In this document: positions 30,146 to 41,477 of the stretch, piece after piece
Layout of the letters: every line of letters begins with the position of its first letter
Numbering within the stretch: position 1 is the first letter of the stretch
Source: Opitutus sp.
GTDB lineage: Bacteria; Verrucomicrobiota; Verrucomicrobiia; Opitutales; Opitutaceae
DNA length: 41,477 bases
Direction: 5' to 3'
NCBI GenBank assembly: GCA_025361365.1
Contig: JANYAM010000288.1
Span: forward strand, 1-41,477
Notes under the pieces: model-generated
Seen by the model: only the letters and a program-made list of their open reading frames with translations
Database searches by the model: none
What the model was told of the DNA's origin: nothing
Position numbers and translations under genes: made by a program

Positions 30146-31702
30146 TTATTCCTTGGCGGCTGGACCGGTGTCGCGGCCCCGCGTGTATTTGGCACGCATG
30201 GCCTCGGCGATGGCCGGGGCGATCTCGGGGGACTTCTCCGCGATCATCGCCATGGCCTGCTCCACCGACAGTCCCTTGCGCATCTCCAGCTCGGCCAGCT
30301 TGAGGATCCGATCGGCTTTCTCGCCGTCGAGGGTCGCGAGGAGGGCCTTGATGTCGGCGGAGCCGCGCATCTTGAGGCGCTCGGCTTCCATCGCGATCTC
30401 GTGGACGTCCTCCTGTTTTTTGGACTCAAGCTTGGTTTGCTTGACGAGTTTGAGCGCCTCGATGCCCTGCTTGGCGATCTCGAGATCGGTCTTGGCCTGC
30501 TCGACCTGCTGGCCCTGGGATTCGCGGAACCGCTCGCGCTGCTCCTGCATGTCCTGGGTGAATTGGACCTTTCGCAATTCCACGCCATGCATGGCATCGG
30601 CAATCTCGGACGAGTGGCGGAGTTTCTGCTCGTCCAGCCGGTTCACGATCTCGGTGCGGCGGGCCTCATAGTCGAGCCGGAGGCCGGCGACCTGGGTTTG
30701 CTGCTCGGCCGATTGGATGAAACGCTTGCGTTCCTCCTCGCGGCCGGCGGCGGCGAGGCCGACCTCCAGGTTGATGCGGTCAAAGGTGTCCTTGAGCTGC
30801 TGCTCGTCGCGGTAGGCGTCGATCTTGCCGGCGCGGACGGCATCCTGCAGGCGACGGTTGGCCTCCAGCTCGCGGTTCAGGCGGTCGATCTCGCCCAGCT
30901 TGGAGCGCATCTCGCTGACCGCCGGGCCGCCGAAATCGGCCAGGCGCACGCCCTCGAGGGAGAGCCCGAGCGGGGCCAGCGCGGGCTGGAGCTGCATGGT
31001 GAGATCGCGCTCAATCAGGTCGCGCGCATTGGCCGCGATCAAGATGTCGTCGAGCGACTGTCCGGCGAGGGCGGTCTGCACGGCGGCGCGAACCTCACCC
31101 ATCAGGCGACTGGTGAGATCCCGCGTGGAAAAGTCGGCGGCGCCGTCAATGACGCGCTCCGCGAACTGCTTGGGATCCTTCACCTGGAACAGGAGACGGA
31201 AGCGGGCGTCCACCGGCACCTGGTTCTTCAAGCGCAGGTCCTCGAGCATGAAGTCGACTTCGGCGGCCTGGGTATCGATGAGAATGGCGTGGGCTTCCTT
31301 GCCTTTGTCGAAGCCCAGCAGGCGCGAAATGAAGCTGTCGAACGAGTGGTAGCCGGCCTCCAGCAGGCCCTGGAACTTGCCGTTCTGGAAAACGAGCGCG
31401 ACGGTGCCGTCGTCGACCTGCAGACCGCGATGGAGCGTGGTGCCGGGGGTTTTCAGCTCGACGCGGGCAGCGAAGTCCTCGGCCGAGCGTTGCCACCGGT
31501 CGCCATAGAACTGCTTGCGCTTGGCCGGGTCCTGCTCGGTGCCGCATTTCCAGCAGAACTTGGATTCGGAGCCGACGGCGGAGCCGCACTTGTGGCAGGA
31601 ACTCCAGGAGGTCGCCGTGGGGCAGCCGCAGGCATTGCAATAGGCGGCGTCCTTCGAGACGGATTTGCTGCAGTTGGGGCAGCGGGAATTGATGAAGCCC
31701 AT
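30146..31702 (-). CDS. SPFH/band-7 protein with double zinc ribbon
   Basis: This 518-residue protein begins with two CxxC zinc ribbons (residues 8-25: CPNC and CNAC; about 36-54: CHKC and CWKC). An SPFH/band-7 region with the YdjI-like pattern follows (about 90-270: LVFQNGKFQGLLEAGYHSFD, VPVDARFRLLFQVKDPKQFAER). A long charged coiled coil (about 280-470: EIDRLNRELEANRRLQDAV, QMQEQRERFRESQGQ-like) and an Ala/Met-rich end follow. SPFH proteins form scaffolds on membranes; zinc ribbons often bind proteins. No membrane helix is seen, so it is probably peripheral. GGAGG lies 8 bases before ATG 31702. Gene neighbours are lipoproteins and PP2C. Confidence 0.85.
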   Translation of the reverse strand: MGFINSRCPNCSKSVSKDAAYCNACGCPTATSWSSCHKCGSAVGSESKFCWKCGTEQDPAKRKQFYGDRWQRSAEDFAARVELKTPGTTLHRGLQVDDGTVALVFQNGKFQGLLEAGYHSFDSFISRLLGFDKGKEAHAILIDTQAAEVDFMLEDLRLKNQVPVDARFRLLFQVKDPKQFAERVIDGAADFSTRDLTSRLMGEVRAAVQTALAGQSLDDILIAANARDLIERDLTMQLQPALAPLGLSLEGVRLADFGGPAVSEMRSKLGEIDRLNRELEANRRLQDAVRAGKIDAYRDEQQLKDTFDRINLEVGLAAAGREEERKRFIQSAEQQTQVAGLRLDYEARRTEIVNRLDEQKLRHSSEIADAMHGVELRKVQFTQDMQEQRERFRESQGQQVEQAKTDLEIAKQGIEALKLVKQTKLESKKQEDVHEIAMEAERLKMRGSADIKALLATLDGEKADRILKLAELEMRKGLSVEQAMAMIAEKSPEIAPAIAEAMRAKYTRGRDTGPAAKE

Positions 31703-31718
31703 GGGGTGGTCCTCCGGC

Positions 31719-31955
31719 TTAGTTGCCAGGTTTGTCGATGCGCTGATCGGGATTCTTGTGGGTGAGGGGTGATTCGCCGGGCGGCACATCCTTCTGCGGG
31801 ATGGGGGCGTGCTCCGGCTCCTTGCCGATGATCTGCTGTTGCTGGTTGGGGGCAGGGGGATTGGCCGGACCCTCGGAGACGGAGGTGCAACCGGCCAGAA
31901 CGGCAAGCCCGGACAGGGCAACGAGGGCGAACAGGGGATGGCGGCGGGGATTCAT
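31719..31955 (-). CDS. Small 78-residue lipoprotein
   Basis: Signal peptide with lipobox (MNPRRHPLFALVALSGLAVL then AGC). The mature part is only about 56 residues, Pro/Gln rich (NPPAPNQQQQIIGKEPE) with no recognised domain. It sits 8 bases after the larger lipoprotein and 16 bases before the SPFH gene, so it is surely in the same operon. It could be a small accessory or anchor protein. Confidence 0.82.
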   Translation of the reverse strand: MNPRRHPLFALVALSGLAVLAGCTSVSEGPANPPAPNQQQQIIGKEPEHAPIPQKDVPPGESPLTHKNPDQRIDKPGN

Positions 31956-31963
31956 GGGGAAGA

Positions 31964-32500
31964 TCAGTTGGTGACCGCAATCAGGTAGGGCGCGGTGCGG
32001 ACGGCGTTCTGGATGCGCGCCTCGTCGGCCACGCTTTTCGGATCGTTGCCGGAACCATCGAGCCAGCGGCGTTCCACCACGCCACCGACCGTCTGGCCCA
32101 GCCCGATGGCCCGCAGAAAATAGGTGCGCTTGAATCCGCTGGTCTCGACGACGAGTTGCACCACGCTGCGCGCCTCCTCCGGCAAATAAAAGGCGAGTTC
32201 ACGCTGCCCATCAGCGGGGGTGAGGCTGCCGTGAAAGACCTCAACGATTTGGCCGAGGCGCAGGTTCAGCTGCCGGGCCCCGGCGGGCATGGCGCCGGTG
32301 CCGGGGTCGTATTCGGCACCCTGAAAGACATCTTTCTTATCCGGGAAGGACTTTGATTCCGGCGCGGGCTCGATTGGTTTGCCCATCGAATTGGCGGGCT
32401 GGGTGCTTGCGAGTTGAGCCGGACCTTGGTCGGAGTCGCAACCGGCGAGTAAAACGAGAGCCAGGCTGGAAACGAAGGTGATGGAAGCGCGGAGGTTCAT
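31964..32500 (-). CDS. Lipoprotein of unknown function, first gene of the SPFH-PP2C operon
   Basis: This 178-residue protein begins MNLRASITFVSSLALVLLAGC, a signal peptide with lipobox Cys21. The mature part has a central segment with beta-rich character (RQLNLRLGQIVEVFHGSL, GQRELAFYLPEEARSVVQLVVET) and WLDGSGNDPKSVADEARIQNAV near the end. No family is recognised. It lies 226 bases from the divergent FHA-sigma-54 activator gene, which leaves room for a shared control region. Confidence 0.85.
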   Translation of the reverse strand: MNLRASITFVSSLALVLLAGCDSDQGPAQLASTQPANSMGKPIEPAPESKSFPDKKDVFQGAEYDPGTGAMPAGARQLNLRLGQIVEVFHGSLTPADGQRELAFYLPEEARSVVQLVVETSGFKRTYFLRAIGLGQTVGGVVERRWLDGSGNDPKSVADEARIQNAVRTAPYLIAVTN

Positions 32501-32725
32501 TTGGCAGGATAAGTTGGGAGTAAGGATTCTGCAGGTTGGCGGATAACGGCAAAGTCCGTGCCAGAGGGCCGACGAAATTGATCAGGGGAGAGAAAAGAGG
32601 GTAGGCTTACCGAGCCCAATTCAGTGCGGTGCACCATTTTCGGCAAACCTTAAAATCGACCTTGGCGACGGATTTATCTTCCGCCGCCATCGGGGCTGCG
32701 TTTTCATCGCTTCTCGTAACCGCCC
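32501..32725. other. Divergent intergenic control region
   Basis: These 225 bases separate the minus-strand lipoprotein-SPFH-PP2C operon and the plus-strand FHA activator. No gene, hairpin with T-run or clear sigma-54 (-24/-12) site was found. Promoters for both sides must lie here, but none matches a consensus well. Confidence 0.5.
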
Positions 32726-34378
32726 ATGCTGCGTCCGACCCAGAACCCCACCCTTGTGCTCCTGCGACTGGGCCGGCCCGTGAGCCAGTTCGCCCTCGTG
32801 ACCGGCGCCAACACCATCGGCCGGGGCAAGACCAATGAGATCCACCTCGACGACGCCTCTGTCTCCCGCGCCCACGCGGAAATCGTCGTCACAGCCGGCG
32901 AGGTCGTCCTCCGTGACCTCAAGAGCCGCAACGGCGTCCAGGTGAACGGCGTGCCGCGCCAGGAGGCGTCGCTTCAGGCCGGCGACCGCCTGCGCATCGG
33001 CGCCGTCGAACTGGAATATGCCAGCGGCTTCGTGCGCCCCCTGCCCGCCTCCGCCGCGCCGGTCGATTCCGCCGATCCGCTCACCGAGACGCGCCACGCC
33101 CGTTCGCCCCTGCCCGACCAACCGCAGGACCGTCACCTCGCCGCGCTCTACCATTTGTGCTTCCGCGCCACCGAGGGCGCGCCGCGCGACGACGCCGAGT
33201 CCATGCTGCTCGACCTCGTGCTCGAGGGCGTGCGCGGAGCCGTCGCCCAGTTCTACACGCCGGACGACCGACTGGCCTTCAGCGCCGCCGCCGAGAAGGT
33301 GAAGGGCGTGCCCAAGTTCGCGCCCTACCTGCTCGACAAGTTCCGCCGCCTGCCCGAGGCCGCCACCTATACCTCGCACGAACTCGCCCGCTACCAGCAG
33401 AAGCTCGGCGCGTGGCACTTTCTTGTCTGCCCGCTGCCCATCGATCCCGGCGACGCCCGCGCCGTCATCGTGATCCTGCGCGGCGCCAGCTGGCAGGAAT
33501 TCAATGCCGGCGACCGCCTGCTCCTCAACGCCGCCATGCGTCTCTGGCCGCGCGGCCAGCAGCGCGCCCGCGAGCTGAGCGGCCTCCGGCAGGAGAACGC
33601 CAGCCTGCGCGACCGGGCCGCCGCCGCCCCGGGCTTCCTCGGCGCGAGCCTCGCGCTGGCCGCGCTCCGCACCCGGCTCGACCGCATCGCCGCCACCAAG
33701 GCCACCGTGCTCATCCACGGCGAGACCGGCAGTGGCAAGGAAGTCGTCGCCCAGTATCTCCACGATCGCAGCCCGCGCGCCGCCCAGCGCTTTGTGAAGG
33801 TCAACTGCGCCGCCATCCCGCCCACGCTCATGGAGAGCGAGCTGTTCGGCCACGTGAAGGGCGCCTTCACTGACGCCAAGAGCGATCACGCCGGCAAATT
33901 CCAGCTCGCCCACGGCGGCACGCTCTTTCTCGACGAGGTCGGTGAGCTGCCCCTGCCCGTGCAGTCCAAGCTGCTGCGCGCCCTCGAGAGCGGCGAGGTG
34001 GAGAAGCTTGGCAGCGAACGCGCCACCAAGGTCGACGTGCGCATCCTCGCCGCCACCAACCGCGACCTCCGCACCGAGGTGAAGGCCGGCCGTTTTCGCG
34101 AGGACCTGCTTTACCGGCTCGAGGTCGCCCACGTCGCCGTGCCCCCGCTGCGCGAGCATGCCGACGACGTGCCCCTGCTCGCGCGGCACTTCCTCGAAAA
34201 ATTCTGCACCGAGAACGGCCTGCCGGCGCTGACCTTCGCCCCCGAAGCCCTGACCGCACTGCAGAAGCACGCCTGGCCCGGCAACGTCCGCGAGCTGCGC
34301 AACATCATCCAGCGCCTCGCCATGGAAGCCGCGGGCCCGGCGCTCACCGCCGCCGAGGTGAAACGCGCGCTGAAATAA
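32726..34378 (+). CDS. FHA-GAF-AAA+ sigma-54 activator without DNA-binding domain
   Basis: This 550-residue protein has an FHA domain (about residues 8-100: [33 protein letters not shown]), a GAF-like region (about 135-285) and a sigma-54 AAA+ domain (about 305-530) with Walker A GETGSGKE (332-339), loop GAFTDA (379-384, normally GAFTGA), Walker [11 protein letters not shown] (398-407), [10 protein letters not shown] and WPGNVREL. The protein ends at residue 550, shortly after the AAA+ lid, so there is no Fis-type helix-turn-helix. It would recognise phosphothreonine through FHA and drive sigma-54 polymerase, possibly without binding an upstream site. Gene context with kinases and PP2C suggests control by phosphorylation; this is inferred. 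Confidence 0.93.
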   Translation: MLRPTQNPTLVLLRLGRPVSQFALVTGANTIGRGKTNEIHLDDASVSRAHAEIVVTAGEVVLRDLKSRNGVQVNGVPRQEASLQAGDRLRIGAVELEYASGFVRPLPASAAPVDSADPLTETRHARSPLPDQPQDRHLAALYHLCFRATEGAPRDDAESMLLDLVLEGVRGAVAQFYTPDDRLAFSAAAEKVKGVPKFAPYLLDKFRRLPEAATYTSHELARYQQKLGAWHFLVCPLPIDPGDARAVIVILRGASWQEFNAGDRLLLNAAMRLWPRGQQRARELSGLRQENASLRDRAAAAPGFLGASLALAALRTRLDRIAATKATVLIHGETGSGKEVVAQYLHDRSPRAAQRFVKVNCAAIPPTLMESELFGHVKGAFTDAKSDHAGKFQLAHGGTLFLDEVGELPLPVQSKLLRALESGEVEKLGSERATKVDVRILAATNRDLRTEVKAGRFREDLLYRLEVAHVAVPPLREHADDVPLLARHFLEKFCTENGLPALTFAPEALTALQKHAWPGNVRELRNIIQRLAMEAAGPALTAAEVKRALK

Positions 34379-34474
34379 TCCGCCAGCCTGGCCGGAACCG
34401 ATCCGGGACGAACATAGGCATGGCGTGCTCCTTCCCGTTATACTGCCAAGTGACGATAATGCTGCCTCGGTATC

Positions 34475-34576
34475 CCATGCCCCCGCGACCGAGGATGCGC
34501 TTCAGCTCATAACGCTTGAAGCGCTTCTGCCCGGCGGAGAAGCCGCGCACGTGGAGCCGAAGTCGGGGCCACTCAT
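34475..34576 (-). pseudogene. Frameshifted remnant of a Hanks-type kinase gene
   Basis: Read on the minus strand from ATG 34576, the start is M-S-G-P-DFGST, which matches MDDLDFGST of the intact kinases. One base is then missing, after which another frame continues VRGFSAGQKRFKRYELKRIL and GRGGMG, matching KGFATGQKVFGRYTLSRILGRGGMG. After GGMG the similarity ends (YRGSIIVTW...). The remnant lies 15 bases beyond the end of the neighbouring intact kinase gene and abuts the convergent activator gene. It lacks most of the kinase domain. It is a decayed fourth copy or a recombination leftover. Confidence 0.75.
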
Positions 34577-34591
34577 GAGGTCAGGCACTGG

Positions 34592-37486
<2,895 letters not shown>

Positions 37487-37496
37487 GGAGTGATGG

Positions 37497-40400
37497 TCAG
37501 CGGCTGCGGGCCGGCGGGCGGGCTGCGGGCAAGTCGAGGTTTGCGGGTGAGGTCGGGTCGGGCTCCAGCACCGCAATCTTGCCCAACGCCTCGCTTTCCG
37601 CCGTCGTCCGCCACTCGCCGCCGGTGCCGTATTGGATCATTTCAAGATAAGTGGTCGCCCCCTCCTCCAACTGCACCTGCCGTTTCAGCAGCTCGATGCC
37701 CAGCACCCGGGCGGCCACGGTGTGAGCGCCCGGGGCCAGCTCCTTCACCCAATAAGTGCCATTGGACAGTTTGCCGACCACGGCATCGTCAAGTTTCAGC
37801 GTGACCGATCCGCCGCCTACATAGCCGACCTTTTCGCGAAAGAACACTAACCGGGTCGGCTGTGGCGCGGCGGGCGCCTCCTGGCTGATATTCACCGGCC
37901 CGTCATAGGGTGCCGCGGAGACTTCCAGTTTGGAATCAGTATCCACCACCAGCTCGGTGGCAGCCGGCGCGCTGGCCGGAGTCGCCTGCCGCGAGCGGGG
38001 GGCCGCCACGGACCCAAACAATGAAACCGCGCCCCCGGTGCTTCCGCTCCCGGCGAGGGGCGTGTCGCGGATCTGGGTTCGACCGCTGAGATCAAGAACC
38101 GCATGGCTCACATAGCCCGCCGCGACCTCGATTCGCAGCCGCAGCGTGCCGCGCACGGAACCCGAGCCGGTCTCACTCATGCCCGCGGGAATCTGCCGGT
38201 TCGGCAGATCGACGTCCCCGTTGAGTTCAAAACTGCATTCCACGTCCGCCCACGGCTGCGCCGCGTCGCGGTCAAAGCTGATGAGACGGGCCCGGATGGC
38301 ACCCTGCGGATTGCGCAGCTTTAAGCCCGGTATTAGCGCCGGCGCCGCCCGCACCGGCACATCCCACGTCGCCCCGGCGCTCGCCTCGCCCTGCGGCCAG
38401 ACATCGGGACTCAACCACAGGCCCGCGTAGGAAGGTGTCAGCGCGGGCGGCTGTTGGGCACTCACCGCACTGCCTTCCATCATCTTGCCAGACCACTCAT
38501 TGCTGAAATTGCGCTGGAAACGAATGATGCTCCCCGGCTTGATCCTGTTTGCGTCCGGGATGGTGCCGGTCAGCGACTCAAAGTGTGCCAGGACTGCGTT
38601 CCACTGACCGTCGCGCCCCGGGTCGGACAGCTCATAGACACTCGAGGAGCTGCCCTGATAGTGCTCCGGTTTCATTGGCGTGACTGTGGTTCCTGTCTGT
38701 GTCTGGCCCTTGATCTGGTAATCGTGCTGCTTGGTGACACGCAACCGGACCGGGCCCTTGGTGAAATCGGGCTTCAGGGCCAGCAACGGTTTCAATTGCA
38801 GGGTGGCTTCCCATATCTGCGGGTGATCCGCGTCCGGGATGGTCAGGGTGTGCTTCTCGGGGCGATAACGATCCAGCCGCAGCTCGAGGTCGACGGGCTG
38901 GTTGAAGCCGATGTCGTCCACCGTCAGCGGCGTCGGGCCGAGGGACACGCCGCCGCGATAGACCGCCGCCCCGGCCGGGGTGGATTTCACGGTGATCCTG
39001 CCGCCGCGCAGATCAGCCGTCAGCGGCAGGCTTTCGCCGCGCTTCACCTCCACCAAGCGGCTGAAAGCCGGGCTCCAGCCGGGGCGCTCGGCGCGGAATT
39101 CGTAGCGGCCGGTCGGTAATGTCACCTCCGCCGGCAGGTTGCCCTCGGCCACGGCTTCGGCACCTCCCTTGCCGGCCGCATGGATTTGATACTTCGCCGG
39201 GCCGGCCGGGAGGGCGGAAAGGGCCAGCGCACCGGTCGAGCGCACGAGCTTGTAGCCCCACTCGTTTGCGCCTTTCTCCACGACCGTGATTTTCTCGACC
39301 AGATCCTCGTAGCCATCCAGGCGGACATGCACGGTGTGCGCTCCGAGCTTGAAATCGGCCCGCGCCAGCGGGCTGAGCCCAGTGATGTCGTCGTCCACCC
39401 GCACCTCAGCCCCGGCCGGGTCGGTGGTGATTTTGCCGGACAAGCGCAGATTGGCGAGCCGCTGTTCCTCGGCCTGTCGCGCGCGCTCGGTCAGGCTCTT
39501 TTGCTCAGCCTGTCGGGTGATCTCCTGCTGGCGGGCCTGCTCCGCCGCGAGGCGCTGTTGCTCCGGTGCGTGCAAACCAAAATACCAGCCGAGCCCGCCG
39601 AGCAGGACGAGGGCGGCGGCTAGGCCGGCATAGAGGGGAGTCTTGGATTTTGGCGGATTCTCCGCGGATCGCGCGGATGAGATGGATGCTGAGCGCGCCC
39701 GGAGGTCGCGCTCCACCTTTTCCGCAATGGGGCGTTGGGCGTTCAACGTTGAGCGTTGAGCGTTGGCCCCCAGGCCAAGGCGTTCCGCGACCTCTCCCGC
39801 GCTCTGCGGGCGGTCGGCTGGTTCCTTGGCGAGGCAGGCGGCGATGGTCTGCTCCCAGGCGGGCGGGAGCGGAGCGGCCTTGAGCCCAAACTCCTGGCGC
39901 CGTTCGCTCATCGGTGGCGCCACCTTGTCCTGCACCTGCAGCACAATGTTGCCGGAGTGAAACGGGGGCTTGCCCGTGAGAAGGTCGTAGAGCGCGGCGC
40001 CGAGGGCGTAGATGTCGTCGGTGACGGCGGGTTTTTCGCCCATCATCTGTTGCGGCGCCATGTAGACCGGCGTGCCGGAGGAGCCGGCCTGGCGGGAAAC
40101 CCGGGACACACTGTCGGCGATGCTGGTGGCGATGCCGAAATCGGTCACCTTCACGTCGCCGGCGGCATCGATCATCAGGTTGGCGGGCTTGAGGTCGCGG
40201 TGGACAACCTTGGCTTTGACGTGCGCATAGTCCAGGGCGTCGCAGATCTGCCCGACCCATTTGGCAATATCCGCCGGCTCGTAGCAGTGGCCGGGCCGCT
40301 CCGCCCGCGCGTTGGTCAGCGTTTCGCCCGTGATGTATTCCATCGCGATGGCCGCGGTGCGCCCATCCTCGACAAAATCATAGATGCGCACGATGTGGCT

Positions 40401-40640
40401 GTGCGTGAGATCGAGACTGCGCCGCGTTTCGCGCTTCAGGTCGGCGAGGGCCACCTTGTCCCCCATCAACACCTCGGGCAGGAACTTCAGGGCGACTTCG
40501 CGCTCGAGCTTGTCGTCCCGGGCCAGCCAGACGACACCCATGCCGCCGCGGCCAAGGATTCGGCTCAGCGTGTAGCGGCCGAATACTTTTTGCCCGGTGG
40601 CGAAACCCTTGATGGTAGAACCGAAATCGAGGTCGTCCAT
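37497..40640 (-). CDS. Transmembrane Ser/Thr kinase with PEGA domains and DUF2846-like C-terminus
   Basis: This 1047-residue protein has a kinase domain (about residues 22-290) with LGRGGMGVVW, Lys52, HRDLKPANLM (Asp149) and DFG at 167-169. The APE position reads APQ (MAPQQMMG). A linker (291-333) with translated repeat peptide (ANAQRSTLNAQRP) and a membrane helix (334-355) follow. Outside, two PEGA domains (about 400-455 and 548-605) and a large middle region lie before a C-terminal domain (about 931-1047: RLVFFREKVGYVGGG, VVGKLSNGTYWVKELAPG). That domain looks like DUF2846-type sequences and is shared with the next gene. It lies between the two other kinase genes; gaps are 10 and 9 bases, so one operon. 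Confidence 0.93.
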   Translation of the reverse strand: MDDLDFGSTIKGFATGQKVFGRYTLSRILGRGGMGVVWLARDDKLEREVALKFLPEVLMGDKVALADLKRETRRSLDLTHSHIVRIYDFVEDGRTAAIAMEYITGETLTNARAERPGHCYEPADIAKWVGQICDALDYAHVKAKVVHRDLKPANLMIDAAGDVKVTDFGIATSIADSVSRVSRQAGSSGTPVYMAPQQMMGEKPAVTDDIYALGAALYDLLTGKPPFHSGNIVLQVQDKVAPPMSERRQEFGLKAAPLPPAWEQTIAACLAKEPADRPQSAGEVAERLGLGANAQRSTLNAQRPIAEKVERDLRARSASISSARSAENPPKSKTPLYAGLAAALVLLGGLGWYFGLHAPEQQRLAAEQARQQEITRQAEQKSLTERARQAEEQRLANLRLSGKITTDPAGAEVRVDDDITGLSPLARADFKLGAHTVHVRLDGYEDLVEKITVVEKGANEWGYKLVRSTGALALSALPAGPAKYQIHAAGKGGAEAVAEGNLPAEVTLPTGRYEFRAERPGWSPAFSRLVEVKRGESLPLTADLRGGRITVKSTPAGAAVYRGGVSLGPTPLTVDDIGFNQPVDLELRLDRYRPEKHTLTIPDADHPQIWEATLQLKPLLALKPDFTKGPVRLRVTKQHDYQIKGQTQTGTTVTPMKPEHYQGSSSSVYELSDPGRDGQWNAVLAHFESLTGTIPDANRIKPGSIIRFQRNFSNEWSGKMMEGSAVSAQQPPALTPSYAGLWLSPDVWPQGEASAGATWDVPVRAAPALIPGLKLRNPQGAIRARLISFDRDAAQPWADVECSFELNGDVDLPNRQIPAGMSETGSGSVRGTLRLRIEVAAGYVSHAVLDLSGRTQIRDTPLAGSGSTGGAVSLFGSVAAPRSRQATPASAPAATELVVDTDSKLEVSAAPYDGPVNISQEAPAAPQPTRLVFFREKVGYVGGGSVTLKLDDAVVGKLSNGTYWVKELAPGAHTVAARVLGIELLKRQVQLEEGATTYLEMIQYGTGGEWRTTAESEALGKIAVLEPDPTSPANLDLPAARPPARSR
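39658..39690. repeat. Fragment of palindromic dispersed repeat inside the kinase linker
   Basis: Bases with the core TCCGCGGATCGCGCGGATGA match the arms of the repeats around the FtsB-like gene (24811 and 25218). It is translated into SISSARSAENPP in frame. Confidence 0.75.
39732..39766 (+). repeat. Heptanucleotide array (RCGTTSR x5) inside the kinase linker
   Basis: Five 7-base units (GCGTTGG, GCGTTCA, ACGTTGA, GCGTTGA, GCGTTGG) are translated on the minus strand as NAQRSTLNAQRP. The equivalent array in the neighbouring kinase is at 36565-36606. Confidence 0.9.
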
Positions 40641-40649
40641 GTGCGGTGT

Positions 40650-41477
40650 TCAGCGGCTGCGGGCAGGCTGTGGAGCTGCGGGCAAGTCGAGGTTTGCTGG
40701 CGAGGTCGGGTCGAGCTTCAGGATTCCGATCGTTCCCAAGGCTTCACTTTCCGGGGTCGTTCTCCATTCGGCGGACCATGCAGTTGGGCTCCATTCCAGA
40801 TAGGTGGTTGCTCCTTCCTGAAGCTGCACCGGCCTTGTCCCAATTTCTATGCCCAATTGACTCGCGGTAACGGTGAGGACTCCAGGGGGAAGCTCCTTTA
40901 CCCAATAGGTGCCGTTGGACAGTTTGCCGACGACCTTGCCATTAATTTTCAAACTAAAAGAAGCCGACCCGACATAAATGACTTTTTTGCGAAAGAACAC
41001 CAATCGGGTAATTTTCGGCACGGTGCGCGACAGCGCCAGGCTGACCCCGGTCTGGCGCTCCGCCGTGACCTGCTTGGTCGCCGGATCAAAGCCGGCCAGA
41101 CTCATCACCACCTGGTAGTCGCCCGGCGCCTGATCGGTGAGCTGCAACGGCGTGGTTCCCACCACACTTCCATTCAATGACACCTGGGCTCCGGGCGGAT
41201 CGGATCGAAGATCCAGCCCAACTCCCTGAAGGTCGGCGGCGAGGTTCGCCGACTCGTTGCGTTTCACCACCAATGATTTTTCCACTGGCCGCCATTTTGC
41301 GCGTTGCAAGCTCACCCGGTAGGTGCCCGGCGGCATCTGGTCCTGGGTGAAGGGTGTGACCCCCTCGAAATGCCGGCTGTTGCCGTCGAGCGAAACCTTC
41401 GCCCCGGCCGGATCGCTCGTGATGACGGCCGACCCGGTCAGCGAAATCAGCCGCACCAAGCCCGACCTGGTTTCCTC
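40650..41477 (-). CDS. C-terminal part of a third PEGA-domain protein, probably a kinase (cut by window edge)
   Basis: The frame is open to the last base of the window, giving 275 residues. Two PEGA domains are visible (ITSDPAGAKVSLDGNSRHFEG and LRSDPPGAQVSLNGSVVG). The final 118 residues are a close copy of the C-terminus of the next gene (RLVFFRKKV, VVGKLSNGTYWVKELPPG, EGATTYLE, EWRTTPESEALG, DPTSPANLDLPAA). The N-terminal kinase domain would be outside the window; I assume it by comparison with its neighbours. A TTG codon at 41459 is not the real start. Confidence 0.85.
   Translation of the reverse strand, partial: EETRSGLVRLISLTGSAVITSDPAGAKVSLDGNSRHFEGVTPFTQDQMPPGTYRVSLQRAKWRPVEKSLVVKRNESANLAADLQGVGLDLRSDPPGAQVSLNGSVVGTTPLQLTDQAPGDYQVVMSLAGFDPATKQVTAERQTGVSLALSRTVPKITRLVFFRKKVIYVGSASFSLKINGKVVGKLSNGTYWVKELPPGVLTVTASQLGIEIGTRPVQLQEGATTYLEWSPTAWSAEWRTTPESEALGTIGILKLDPTSPANLDLPAAPQPARSR

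Noticed and set aside
32501-32725. Sigma-54 promoter in the divergent region
   Set aside because: The nearest match (TTGGCGACGGATTT) lacks the GC of the -12 element.
32621-34270. Minus-strand frame of 549 codons opposite the sigma-54 activator
   Set aside because: Shadow of the FHA/AAA+ gene in a GC-rich genome; no domain can be seen in it.
34379-34474. Continuation of the kinase remnant to the end of the activator gene
   Set aside because: After GGMG the sequence has no similarity to kinase subdomain II, so I limit the remnant to the supported part.
41460-41477. Treating 41459 as the start of the last gene
   Set aside because: The codon is TTG inside an open frame that continues to the edge and the preceding residues belong to the same protein.

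Overview
The window looks like chromosomal DNA of a high-GC member of the Verrucomicrobiota, most likely Opitutaceae-like. I infer this from gene content and order: a type IV pilus block ordered PilM/N fusion, PilO-like, PilP-like, secretin that resembles the Amuc_1098-1102 cluster of Akkermansia; PEGA-domain Hanks kinases; and many dispersed palindromes and short tandem repeats. No search was run, so the taxonomy is an inference. No rRNA, tRNA, CRISPR array or intact insertion sequence was seen.

Layout. 0-9 kb is mostly housekeeping: the 3' end of trpE, a sigma-70 factor with a clear terminator, a PIN-toxin gene with a small overlapping upstream gene, rpsA (ribosomal protein S1), a lipoprotein, the agmatine-to-putrescine pair aguA/aguB, an OmpR-type response regulator, a small protein and a stand-alone 5'-3' exonuclease. 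9-15.5 kb is a type IV pilus operon on the minus strand. Inside it sits a GxxExxY-family gene flanked by inverted copies of a repeat. A Nudix gene and a secreted GspC/PilP-like protein follow. 17-20.6 kb is the pyruvate dehydrogenase operon pdhA-pdhB-pdhC on the plus strand. 21-25.2 kb holds a phosphoglucomutase, a UDP-sugar pyrophosphorylase and a FtsB/DivIC-like protein. 25.4-27.1 kb holds an ExeA-like ATPase and a GspB-like protein.

From 27.9 kb to the end the window is a eukaryote-like phosphosignalling locus. It has an FHA/class III cyclase fusion; a minus-strand operon of two lipoproteins, a zinc-ribbon SPFH protein, a PP2C phosphatase and a small protein; a divergent FHA-GAF-AAA+ sigma-54 activator lacking a DNA-binding domain; a frameshifted kinase remnant; and three tandem PEGA-domain Ser/Thr kinase genes, the last cut by the window edge. 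Writer (kinases), eraser (PP2C) and readers (two FHA proteins) lie together with possible membrane-associated outputs (SPFH protein, lipoproteins).

The most unusual signal is a set of short tandem arrays, almost all with a 7-nt unit in 3-6 copies. They use several unrelated unit sequences and lie only just upstream of genes or inside linker-encoding parts of genes (18.1-39.8 kb). Several are translated in frame, so unrelated proteins (PdhC, the UDP-sugar pyrophosphorylase, the GspB-like protein, two kinases) share peptides such as GFRSQVSGF, KPETGNLKPE and NAQR-type heptads. Larger palindromic repeats sit between and within the same genes.
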